Positions 36,028 through 44,037 of a DNA stretch of 64,000 nucleotides are shown piece by piece. Under the pieces are notes generated by a model, which was given only the letters and a program-made list of their open reading frames with translations, was not told where the DNA came from and did no database searches. Position 1 is the stretch's first letter, and every line of letters begins with the position of its first letter. The position numbers and the translations under genes were made by a program. The stretch lies in contig CAKRMZ010000001.1 in NCBI GenBank assembly GCA_934365155.1, positions 55,050 through 119,049 of the forward strand, written 5' to 3'. Source of the stretch: an uncultured Eubacteriales bacterium. Its GTDB lineage: Bacteria; Bacillota; Clostridia; Oscillospirales; CAG-272.

Positions 36028-37151
36028 TGAAAACTCTGGGGCTGTATCTTCACATTCCTTTTTGCCGCAGAAAATGTAACTACTGCGATTTTTATTCCGT
36101 CACCGATTGCTCTTATGCCGACGATTATGCCGAGGCGCTCATGCAATCACTCCGTGGTTTTGCGCGGGAAGCACGGGAACATACCGTTGACTCGGTTTTT
36201 ATCGGCGGCGGCACGCCGATTCTGCTCGGAGCCGATCGCCTGCGCAGGCTGTTATCGTGCATTAAATCCGAATACAATTTATCCGATAACCCCGAAATTA
36301 CCGTAGAGGCCAATCCGGAAAGTATTGCAAAGCAGGATTTTGAAATATTAAAAAGTGCCGGTGTCAATCGTATATCTCTCGGATTTCAGTCTGCCACTCC
36401 CCGTATGCTCAAAGTGCTCGGACGCTGCCATAATACCAACGATTTTGTCCGTGCGGTAGATCATGCAAGGTCGGCGGGAATTGCTCAAATCAATGCGGAT
36501 TTAATGTATTCCCTCCCCGACCAAAGCATTGAGGATTTTTTAAAATCCGTGGATTTTTTAACGGAGCTGCCGCTGAATCACATCTCGATGTATCTTCTGA
36601 AAATTGAACCCGATACCCCCTTCGGCAAAAATATAAAAAAGCTTTCTCTGCCGGACGAGGACACGGAATGTCAGATGTATCTGCGCGGAATTGAAGTTCT
36701 CAGACAGCGCGGATTTGAACAATATGAAATATCAAATTTTGCAAAGCCCGGCAGCGAATGCCGACATAATTTAAAATATTGGAAACGGGAGGAATATCTC
36801 GGATTCGGTCCGGCATCCCACTCGTTCTTTGACGGAAAGCGATTTTCACTGCCCAGAGATTTAAAAGGCTTTTGCTCTTCACCGCCTGTCGGTTTAAACG
36901 ATGTTTTGCCATCCCCCATTCAAGGGATCGAAGCCGAAAATGAGTATATTATGCTGGCATTCCGACTGACTCAGGGAATTGACAAATCAGACTTTTCAAA
37001 ACAATTCGGCATTGATTTTGACCGAAAATACGCGGAGCGAATCCGAATTTTTCTTCAAACCGGCCATATGGAGAAAACCCCTTACGGCTATCGCCTGACC
37101 CCCATCGGATTTTTAATCAGCAATTATATCTTATCGGATATTTTGGACTGA
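36024..37151 (+). CDS. hemW: Radical SAM heme chaperone HemW
   Basis: HemN-like radical SAM protein, 375 residues. The cluster motif C-x3-C-x2-C is in '[16 protein letters not shown]', followed by '[15 protein letters not shown]' and '[15 protein letters not shown]'. HemW proteins deliver heme and lack coproporphyrinogen oxidase activity. Two consecutive ATGs are possible starts. A terminator follows; the hrcA-grpE-dnaK genes that often come next are absent. Confidence 0.94.
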   Translation: MMKTLGLYLHIPFCRRKCNYCDFYSVTDCSYADDYAEALMQSLRGFAREAREHTVDSVFIGGGTPILLGADRLRRLLSCIKSEYNLSDNPEITVEANPESIAKQDFEILKSAGVNRISLGFQSATPRMLKVLGRCHNTNDFVRAVDHARSAGIAQINADLMYSLPDQSIEDFLKSVDFLTELPLNHISMYLLKIEPDTPFGKNIKKLSLPDEDTECQMYLRGIEVLRQRGFEQYEISNFAKPGSECRHNLKYWKREEYLGFGPASHSFFDGKRFSLPRDLKGFCSSPPVGLNDVLPSPIQGIEAENEYIMLAFRLTQGIDKSDFSKQFGIDFDRKYAERIRIFLQTGHMEKTPYGYRLTPIGFLISNYILSDILD

Positions 37152-37155
37152 AAAT

Positions 37156-37185
37156 AAAAATCGGCAGCCAATGCCGCCGATTTTT
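37156..37185. terminator. Bidirectional terminator between hemW and the DUF6062 gene
   Basis: AAAAATCGGC (37156-37165) pairs with GCCGATTTTT (37176-37185), ending both converging genes. Confidence 0.82.
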
Positions 37186-37202
37186 CGTTTTTATCTTATA
37201 CT

Positions 37203-37925
37203 TTAGTTCGTTTTTTTATTATCAGCGTGATGCAGATCGGCTCCCAAAAAGCGAATGGAGCGCTCCAGTGCATCCTTGGCATTTCCCCACGGTTCCTTAT
37301 CATAACGATAGTCGAACTTTTTGCAAAACCAACTAACATCGTCCTTCAGCGATGCAAGATATCGATTTTCAATTTCCGAAACGGCCCGATAAAAATCCGG
37401 AAAAGTTTTTTTGTTCAGCTCCCGACGGGCAACCTCGATCAAGGCCCGATAATGCTTGATGCAAAAGCAAGGTGTTTTGGCGAATTTTTCACGGAATTCC
37501 CGTTCGTCATTCCAAAGCAAAACCGTATTCTCAAGCATCCTTTCAAAGGGTTCATTGACGCGCTTGCAAATATAGCAGCTTTGCTCCAGATCTCGAATCC
37601 GTTTTTCCTGCTTTTGCCCCGGCGTACCGATATGAAAAGATTCTTTCAGATCCCCTTGCAATTCCTCCAAATGACTTTCCAAAATCAGTCCAAGAGCCAG
37701 CCTTCCGCCGTTTTCCATCATCATATCGTAATGGGTACGGCAAAATCCCTGTTCGTTGGTTTGCCGGCGGATCTCGGGCACCATCATGGCTCCGCCGAGA
37801 ATCGTCTCCACTTCGATATTTTCCAAACGGCGGTAAAGCATGCAAAGCGGGCATTCACAAGATGAATGCTCTATAGCGGCGTCAAAGGTTTCATTGATCG
37901 GGATGGTATATATTTTTTCTTTCAT
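37203..37925 (-). CDS. DUF6062 family protein with repeated Cys/His motifs
   Basis: 240 residues from ATG 37925 (AAGGAAAA upstream); ten further codons of open frame precede it. Two similar halves each carry C-x2-C and then C-x3-H motifs: 'CECPLCMLYRRLENIE' with 'GFCRTHYDMM', and 'SCYICKRVNEPFERM' with 'CFCIKHYRALIE'. This spacing suggests two metal- or cluster-binding sites in an internal duplication. The family is widespread in Clostridia with no known function. Nothing in the neighbourhood clarifies its role. Confidence 0.85.
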   Translation of the reverse strand: MKEKIYTIPINETFDAAIEHSSCECPLCMLYRRLENIEVETILGGAMMVPEIRRQTNEQGFCRTHYDMMMENGGRLALGLILESHLEELQGDLKESFHIGTPGQKQEKRIRDLEQSCYICKRVNEPFERMLENTVLLWNDEREFREKFAKTPCFCIKHYRALIEVARRELNKKTFPDFYRAVSEIENRYLASLKDDVSWFCKKFDYRYDKEPWGNAKDALERSIRFLGADLHHADNKKTN

Positions 37926-38023
37926 TTTTGATTTTCCTTTTTTATGAAAATACACAATGTTCTGATCACTGTATTTATTATAATCGATTTTTATCTGTAA
38001 ATCAACCGATCGGGGGTGATAAA

Positions 38024-38881
38024 ATGCAATATCAAATCCCGCTTCCGCCTTTTTTTCAACTAAACCAAATCTTCAATTGCGGACAGTGCTTCCGGTTTGA
38101 GCCCCACCCGAATGCAACGGCCGATCGATGCATATGGCACGGCGTTGCTCGCGGACGTTATCTCTGCATTGAGCAAACCGAAGATTCCTTGATTTTCGAG
38201 CCCTGCTCCGAAGAAGATTTTTTGAAAATTTGGCAACCGTTTTTCGGTCTTTGCGATGACTATGACGTTATTCGTCAGAGCATTGATAAGCATTTTAACG
38301 GTCACCCGATCATGCGGCGAGCCATGGAACACGGATCCGGAATTCGCATTCTCCGTCAGGATCCGCATGAAGCGTTAATCTCTTTTATTATATCGCAAAA
38401 CAACAACATCCCGCGCATCAAAAAAATCATCTCTACACTCTGCGCCGATTACGGGTCTCCGATTTTATATAAGGGCAACACCTTTTTTGGTTTTCCGAGT
38501 GCAAAAGCCTTGGAGGATGCCGGCATTGATGCTCTTTATGAAAGAAAAACCGGATTTCGGGCAAAATATATTTATGATGCTGCAAAAAAGGAAAACAGCG
38601 GAGATATTGATCTGCATGCCATCGGGTCACTTCCAAGCGACGATGCACTCTGCCGCCTGAAAACCATCATGGGTGTGGGCGACAAGGTCGCAAATTGCGT
38701 CTTGCTGTACGGCCTTTCTCATTTTGACGCGTTCCCCATTGACGTATGGATCAAAAAGGTGATCGCCAAATATTTTCCCGAGGGATTGGATATTTCCTCA
38801 TTGGGTCCTTGGGCAGGCATTGCCCAGCAATATTTATTTTATTTTGAAAAATACATCTTAAGTCAGAATATGACAGATTAG
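38024..38881 (+). CDS. 8-oxoguanine DNA glycosylase, OGG1-like
   Basis: HhH-GPD base-excision glycosylase/AP lyase, 285 residues from ATG 38024 (GGGGGTGAT upstream). The helix-hairpin-helix 'LKTIMGVGDKVANCVLLYG' supplies catalytic Lys221, and the GPD Asp240 is in 'AFPIDVWIKK', 19 residues later, the same spacing as in human OGG1. The N-terminal 'FNCGQCFRFEP' matches the OGG N-terminal domain. It begins a three-gene run with a zinc-ribbon protein and a uracil-DNA glycosylase. Confidence 0.93.
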   Translation: MQYQIPLPPFFQLNQIFNCGQCFRFEPHPNATADRCIWHGVARGRYLCIEQTEDSLIFEPCSEEDFLKIWQPFFGLCDDYDVIRQSIDKHFNGHPIMRRAMEHGSGIRILRQDPHEALISFIISQNNNIPRIKKIISTLCADYGSPILYKGNTFFGFPSAKALEDAGIDALYERKTGFRAKYIYDAAKKENSGDIDLHAIGSLPSDDALCRLKTIMGVGDKVANCVLLYGLSHFDAFPIDVWIKKVIAKYFPEGLDISSLGPWAGIAQQYLFYFEKYILSQNMTD

Positions 38882-38885
38882 GAGC

Positions 38886-39557
38886 ATGCACATGATCATG
38901 AAGGAACTGAAAAACAATGTGGCATACCGCTGTCCGCACTGCGGCGTCACGGTATCCGGCATTATAAATATTTTCTTATTTGCCGGAGCAAAGCATATGA
39001 TCAAATTAAAATGCAACTGTTCGGATGAATCCGCCCTCACAATTACCGAAACCTCCGACAACAAATTAAACATATCCGTTCCCTGTCTTCCCTGCGGCGG
39101 CAGCCACAGCTTTAAAATTTCAAAAGAAATGTTCTTTAAAAAAGATAATTTCACCATGCGTTGCCCCTATTCCGGAATTGAAATTTTTTTCTTAGGCACA
39201 GAGGAAAACATTGAAAAACATTTGAAGGACTCCGAGCAGGATTTGGTCAGCTTGTTTGAATCGGTAGGAATGGAAGACGCTACCGCCATTTTTGAAAAAA
39301 ATTCCGATACCGATTATACGGAGCATTTTATTGACCGCCATATGCAGGACATTATTACTTTTATTATCGAAGAATTAGCCGCCGATCATAAAATTCACTG
39401 CCACTGTCCGGATGAACACGGAGAATACGTCATCACTAATCATGACCGTACGCTCCGGGTATCCTGCAAAAAATGCGGGGCTAAATGCGATATTTCCGTG
39501 GATAATTCAATCGCAACCAATGCAATCATTCATTCCGATTCATTAACACTGAAATAA
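38886..39557 (+). CDS. Zinc-ribbon protein of unknown function
   Basis: 223 residues with at least four Cys pairs: 'YRCPHCGVTV', 'KCNCSDES', 'VPCLPCGGSHSF' and the C-terminal 'VSCKKCGAKCDIS', plus 'HCHCPDEHGE'. An acidic helical middle ('TEENIEKHLKDSEQDLVSLFES') separates the two ribbon regions. The first ATG lies only just after GGAG; the third or fifth codon (38892 or 38898) may be the actual start. It is 4 bases downstream of the OGG-like gene and 17 before the UDG gene, so it is co-transcribed with two DNA repair enzymes. Confidence 0.78.
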   Translation: MHMIMKELKNNVAYRCPHCGVTVSGIINIFLFAGAKHMIKLKCNCSDESALTITETSDNKLNISVPCLPCGGSHSFKISKEMFFKKDNFTMRCPYSGIEIFFLGTEENIEKHLKDSEQDLVSLFESVGMEDATAIFEKNSDTDYTEHFIDRHMQDIITFIIEELAADHKIHCHCPDEHGEYVITNHDRTLRVSCKKCGAKCDISVDNSIATNAIIHSDSLTLK

Positions 39558-39574
39558 AAGGAGAGCATAAAATC

Positions 39575-40156
39575 ATGGATTCTTATAAGGATTTGCAAAG
39601 TCTTGACGAGCTGTATCAAATCAGTAGCAAATGCCAAAATTGCGAACTCGGCAAAACCCGTACGAACTTGGTTTTCGGCACCGGAAACCCGCATGCCGAT
39701 TTGATGTTTATCGGAGAGGCGCCGGGTGAAAAGGAGGATTTATCCGGTATTCCCTTTGTTGGCGCAGCCGGCAAGCTGCTTGATAAGTATCTGTTCGCCG
39801 TTGATATCCCGAGAGAGGATGTATATATTGCCAACATTTTAAAGTGTCGCCCACCGAAAAATCGCGATCCGAAGCCGCAAGAAGAGGACGCTTGCATCGA
39901 CTTTCTGCGTGCACAGGTACGCCTGATCGACCCAAAAATCATCGTATGTCTCGGACGCATTGCGGCTATGCGCATCATCAAACCCGACTTTAAAATCACA
40001 GCCGAGCACGGCATCTTCGTCAACCGCGGCAAATTTTTGATTACCGCTGTCTATCACCCCTCTGCATTGCTGCGGGATCCGCGAAAAAAAGAAGACATGC
40101 TTCGGGACATGCAGGCAATCAAAAAGCATTATGATGCATTGCGCGATTCTCACTGA
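39575..40156 (+). CDS. Uracil-DNA glycosylase, family 4 (UdgA type)
   Basis: Iron-sulfur uracil-DNA glycosylase, 193 residues. '[20 protein letters not shown]' supplies two cluster cysteines, '[27 protein letters not shown]' (in parts) is motif 1 with the catalytic-site G-E-A-P-G, '[13 protein letters not shown]' gives a third Cys, and '[12 protein letters not shown]' is motif 2. It removes uracil from DNA. Last gene before the inverted-repeat-bounded element, whose left repeat begins 12 bases after the stop. Confidence 0.93.
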   Translation: MDSYKDLQSLDELYQISSKCQNCELGKTRTNLVFGTGNPHADLMFIGEAPGEKEDLSGIPFVGAAGKLLDKYLFAVDIPREDVYIANILKCRPPKNRDPKPQEEDACIDFLRAQVRLIDPKIIVCLGRIAAMRIIKPDFKITAEHGIFVNRGKFLITAVYHPSALLRDPRKKEDMLRDMQAIKKHYDALRDSH

Positions 40157-40167
40157 ACTACATAAAT

Positions 40168-40210
40168 AAAAAAAGCGGAATGCCGCTAAAGCTGAGGTGC
40201 CGTAACGAAG
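40168..40210 (+). repeat. Left terminal inverted repeat
   Basis: AAAAAAAGCGGAATGCC (40168-40184), then GAGGTGCCGTAACGAAG (40194-40210). It includes a small internal hairpin AGCGG-AATG-CCGCT. The truncated tnpV begins immediately inside it. Confidence 0.65.
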
Positions 40211-40213
40211 GAT

Positions 40214-40423
40214 TTGAAAACAAGTGGTAAGTTAAACGGCTATCTTGATAGTATTGACAAGCAGGCTGAGGATATGTTTTTTCGACTCGTAAAACAGATG
40301 GCAGAGCGCGAGGGTGTAACTGAACAACTGAAAGCAGATAATCAAATGGCGTGGGTTGTTCGTATGAATAACATCCGTAGCAGAACCACAGAAATCGTAA
40401 ATCACGATGTAATTTATAACTAA
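40214..40423 (+). pseudogene. tnpV: C-terminal remnant of a TnpV transposon protein
   Basis: The frame (T-S-G-K-L-N-G-Y-L-D-S-I-D-K-Q-A, then 'VTEQLKADNQMAWVVRMNNIRSRTTEIV') matches the C-terminal part of TnpV proteins of clostridial mobile elements, which are about 110-130 residues long. Only about 68 residues remain and the first codon is a TTG with no ribosome site, so the gene is 5'-truncated. It marks the left side of the element as mobile-DNA-derived. Confidence 0.75.
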
Positions 40424-40463
40424 ACGAAGCACGGCGGCTGGGAGATCAAATTCTTCTTGCCGT

Positions 40464-40557
40464 CATTTTGCTTTGCAAAATGGTAGAAAAAGACGTAATT
40501 ATATGATATAATATTATCGATATAGTATATTCGCCGCAAATAAACCGGTTTTGGAGG
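40464..40557 (+). promoter_or_regulatory. Promoter region of the helicase-nuclease operon
   Basis: A perfect hairpin (CATTTTGC-TTT-GCAAAATG, 40464-40482) is followed by TAGAAA, a 17-base spacer and TATAAT (40507-40512), then GGAGGA just before the ATG at 40564. The -35 is poor, so the promoter may depend on an activator or be weak. Confidence 0.5.
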
Positions 40558-40563
40558 ACAAAG

Positions 40564-43500
40564 ATGTATACTGCAATCAAGAATTACTGTAATAACGGCA
40601 ATGATAACGGCTTATTTTTGCTTGATATGCCCACAGGATACGGTAAGACTTATTCTGTCCTCAAATATATCTGCGAAGCATCGTTGGATGAGTCTAATAG
40701 CCAAAGAAGATTCTTTTTTATAACAACTTTGAAAAAGAATCTTCCTACGGAAGAACTTAAAAATCAGTTTGCAAAAGCAGGTCAATTGGATAAATTCAAT
40801 GATAAATTTCTTTTTATAGATGCCAATGCAGATTGTGTAATCAATGGTCTTACAAGTGAAATAATCAATGAAATACCGAATGAAATCACAAAGACTGATG
40901 AATATAAATCCTTTTTTCAAGATGTAAGATTTTTACAAGATCAAAAGAATACAAATAAAGTTGACCTACGAGGTTTTATCGCAAGCATAAAGGATAACCT
41001 TCGTAGTAAATCTGAACCCAATTTTAGAAAATTACTACAAACAATGCTGGCAAAGGAATTTTCTACAGTCAACGAACGCATTTATGCAATAAGAAAAAAT
41101 AAAAGATGGCAATGGCTCGGAAAACTATATCCCGCAGTATTCACTCGTGATAAACAAATCATTTTTATGAGTATGGATAAGTTTTTAACGAGAAATGCTA
41201 CAATTGTAGAACCTTCATATATGTTCTACAATACTGATATCATTGATAATGCAGCTATATTCATCGATGAGTTTGATGCTACAAAAGAAACCTTATTAAA
41301 AAACATCATACAAAATGGACTAAGAGATAAAATCGATTATATTGAACTGTTCAAGGACATTTATTCTGCACTACATACTAATGAATTTCCTACGGTGCTT
41401 ACCACACCGTCTAAACAAAGGGAAGATGGTCCCTACAAGGATCAAACATTACAATCCGTAATAGACGGAATTCGGGAAAAAGCCGATGCAATTTATGAGA
41501 ATTACACCTTACAGTTTAGCCATAGAACTTCAACAGATGTTGCAGATAATACTAAGAATTTCTTGTTCCAAGATCATCAATTCCATTCTATTTTAGATGG
41601 AAAGAATTCTTACATAACAACTGTAAGTGACACGAAAAATCGCATAAATGCTATTCGCTTTTCTCACGATAAACCTAATACAGAAAAGAATAATATTCAA
41701 GTAATGCTCGGTAAATTACGGGGCTTTATTAAGTATTTTCAAGGTGGCATCAACATACTTGCAATAAACTATATGCAATGCAAAGCTGAACGCAGACAAA
41801 ATGGTGATGATGAGTTTACTATGGAATCGGCTATACGCTCTGTTTTAGCAGAATTTAGGCTCAATTCCACATATATTGATTATATAACATCACAAATATT
41901 GATTGCTTCTCATAAGATAAAAGGCAATATAGAAAATTCTGATTTTGATCTTTCTTTTTATGAAAACGGGTTCCGATTTTATTCATTTGAAGATGATGCT
42001 GTTCATGATATGCAGTCAAAAATAATGATGTGTTCTTTTCAGACTACCCCTGAAAAGATTCTTTTACGCTTTTGTGAAAAGGCTAAAGTTATTGGTATAT
42101 CGGCAACAGCGACAGTACCAACCGTTATTGGAAACTATGATTTAGATTATCTTAAATCGAAAATGCAAACTGCTTTCTCGTTACCAAGCAAAGCCGATAA
42201 AACACGCCTTCGTTCCGATTTTTTAAATTCATTTTGCGGATATGATAATGTGTCCATAAACGTTGAATTATTAGGAGGAAATATACGAGATAACTATTCT
42301 GTTTCTGCTTGGAAAATAGTGTTGGATTCAGATGAAATTTCCAAAATGATTTTTGACAGAATTGAACGAGAGTTGCCTGATAATAAAAATAACTATTGTA
42401 AAGAACGCTATATTAGAATCGCTTTAGCTTACAAGCAATTTGTGATGCATAATGATATTCAATCTTTTCTTTGCGTTCTTACAAAGCATCCAAGAAAAGG
42501 TGACAAATATCTTAACAAGGATGTTCTTGATGAGATTTTTAAGTATATCATTGCAGAAAACAATGCAAATACAAGCGTAAACTCCTCCGTTTATCAGTTA
42601 GACGGCGATGAATACGATATAAAAAAGGATGAAATAACTCGCAAACTTTCGGAAGGTCAAAAACTGTTTATTATTTCGGTTTATCAAACAATCGGTGCGG
42701 GACAAAATTTACAATATAAGATCCCACGTGAGTTAGAAAAGGAACTAATCAAAATCAATGACCGTCCCTCTCGTGGTGAAAAAGACTTTGATGCTATCTA
42801 TTTAGACAAGCCAACTAATCTTTTGGTGAACTTGGGCAACAATCTTTCGGAAGAAGAGTTTGTAAAATATTTGTACCATACTGAGTTTTTTCAGGAAACG
42901 TCTGAACTCTCTATGTATGATGCGTTTCAGAACATTAAACAAGCCTTCCAGTGTTATATCACGGGAAATATTAAGTCTCCGTATAAAGATGTTTATAATA
43001 GCAAAAGCGTTGTTCTTCTTTCTACAAGAACAATTATTCAAGCTATCGGCCGCATCTGTCGCACTAACCAAAAGAGAAAAAACATTTATATCTTTGCTGA
43101 TAGTCGCATTGCAGAATATATTGACCTTTCCGTTTTGAATGATAGATTGCTGAATAAGGAATTTATTGCCTTGTCAGATAAAGTCAGAGCGCAATCAAAC
43201 GCACAGATAGCTGAAGGTTCTTATGAAAATAGAGCCGCCCTTTTATCCGTAAGAGCCAATAAATTCATCAACAATATGTTGCGAGAAGATTGGACTGATG
43301 ATCGTATAGAAAAATGGCAGAAGTTGCGTGGACTTGTGCTTACATCTCCTACTATGTCTGAGGCGGAAGTATCGAAAAATTTTCATGCAAAGAATTTTTA
43401 TGTAAAACTTCCCGCCAAAAACAATCATCTCTTTTATAAGCAGGAAGAAGATTATAATAATATTCAAATCGGTTTTACTAAGAACAAAGAGTTGAATTTA

Positions 43501-44037
43501 GAGGTCTCAGATGTTGCGGCAAAATTAAATATCTTAATGAGTATTCCCGAGCTCAAAACCTTTTTTGTGGAAAAAGGTTGGGCAATTCATTTTGAAAACA
43601 ACGATTATATTATGTCACCCACTTTGTTTAATAACATATATAAAGGTGCGTTAGGCGAAGTTGTAGGCAGATATTTGTTCGATAGTGTTTTAAACCTAAA
43701 AATGGAAGAAATCAGCGATCCAGAAACATTTGAATTGTTTGACTATAAATTAAGCGATCGTCCGATTTATGTTGATTTCAAAAACTGGCATGAAACTACC
43801 GTTTTCAACGATGAAGAAATGCTTAACAAAATTGAAAGCAAGGCAATTAAATGCGGTTGCAAATGTGTTATTATAGTCAACATTGTTTCAGAAAAAGAAT
43901 GGAAAACACACCGTAGAGAAAGAAATGGTTTAACGATCGTTGAAATTCCGTCTTTGCTAACAGGCAACATCTCTCTTAAGAAAAACCTTGAGGCTTGGAA
44001 TGAGATAAGAAGGTGTATAAATGAATGCTCCGATTAA
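40564..44037 (+). CDS. SF2 helicase with C-terminal PD-(D/E)XK-like nuclease domain
   Basis: 1157 residues. The helicase core shows Walker A P-T-G-Y-G-K-T (23-29), motif II I-D-E-F-D (234-238, a variant DEAH box), motif III S-A-T (513-515) and motif VI Q-A-I-G-R-I-C-R (826-833), a pattern close to Cas3/DinG-type SF2 enzymes. The last ~130 residues contain G-x-L-G-E1032, then D1060 and V-D1071-F-K1073 on adjacent strands, which fits a PD-(D/E)XK restriction-endonuclease fold. It overlaps the next gene by 17 bases. A defence role (helicase-driven nuclease) is inferred from architecture and mobile context. It might relate to the DinG-type helicases found with pPIWI-RE proteins, but I cannot show this. 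Confidence 0.78.
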   Translation: MYTAIKNYCNNGNDNGLFLLDMPTGYGKTYSVLKYICEASLDESNSQRRFFFITTLKKNLPTEELKNQFAKAGQLDKFNDKFLFIDANADCVINGLTSEIINEIPNEITKTDEYKSFFQDVRFLQDQKNTNKVDLRGFIASIKDNLRSKSEPNFRKLLQTMLAKEFSTVNERIYAIRKNKRWQWLGKLYPAVFTRDKQIIFMSMDKFLTRNATIVEPSYMFYNTDIIDNAAIFIDEFDATKETLLKNIIQNGLRDKIDYIELFKDIYSALHTNEFPTVLTTPSKQREDGPYKDQTLQSVIDGIREKADAIYENYTLQFSHRTSTDVADNTKNFLFQDHQFHSILDGKNSYITTVSDTKNRINAIRFSHDKPNTEKNNIQVMLGKLRGFIKYFQGGINILAINYMQCKAERRQNGDDEFTMESAIRSVLAEFRLNSTYIDYITSQILIASHKIKGNIENSDFDLSFYENGFRFYSFEDDAVHDMQSKIMMCSFQTTPEKILLRFCEKAKVIGISATATVPTVIGNYDLDYLKSKMQTAFSLPSKADKTRLRSDFLNSFCGYDNVSINVELLGGNIRDNYSVSAWKIVLDSDEISKMIFDRIERELPDNKNNYCKERYIRIALAYKQFVMHNDIQSFLCVLTKHPRKGDKYLNKDVLDEIFKYIIAENNANTSVNSSVYQLDGDEYDIKKDEITRKLSEGQKLFIISVYQTIGAGQNLQYKIPRELEKELIKINDRPSRGEKDFDAIYLDKPTNLLVNLGNNLSEEEFVKYLYHTEFFQETSELSMYDAFQNIKQAFQCYITGNIKSPYKDVYNSKSVVLLSTRTIIQAIGRICRTNQKRKNIYIFADSRIAEYIDLSVLNDRLLNKEFIALSDKVRAQSNAQIAEGSYENRAALLSVRANKFINNMLREDWTDDRIEKWQKLRGLVLTSPTMSEAEVSKNFHAKNFYVKLPAKNNHLFYKQEEDYNNIQIGFTKNKELNLEVSDVAAKLNILMSIPELKTFFVEKGWAIHFENNDYIMSPTLFNNIYKGALGEVVGRYLFDSVLNLKMEEISDPETFELFDYKLSDRPIYVDFKNWHETTVFNDEEMLNKIESKAIKCGCKCVIIVNIVSEKEWKTHRRERNGLTIVEIPSLLTGNISLKKNLEAWNEIRRCINECSD

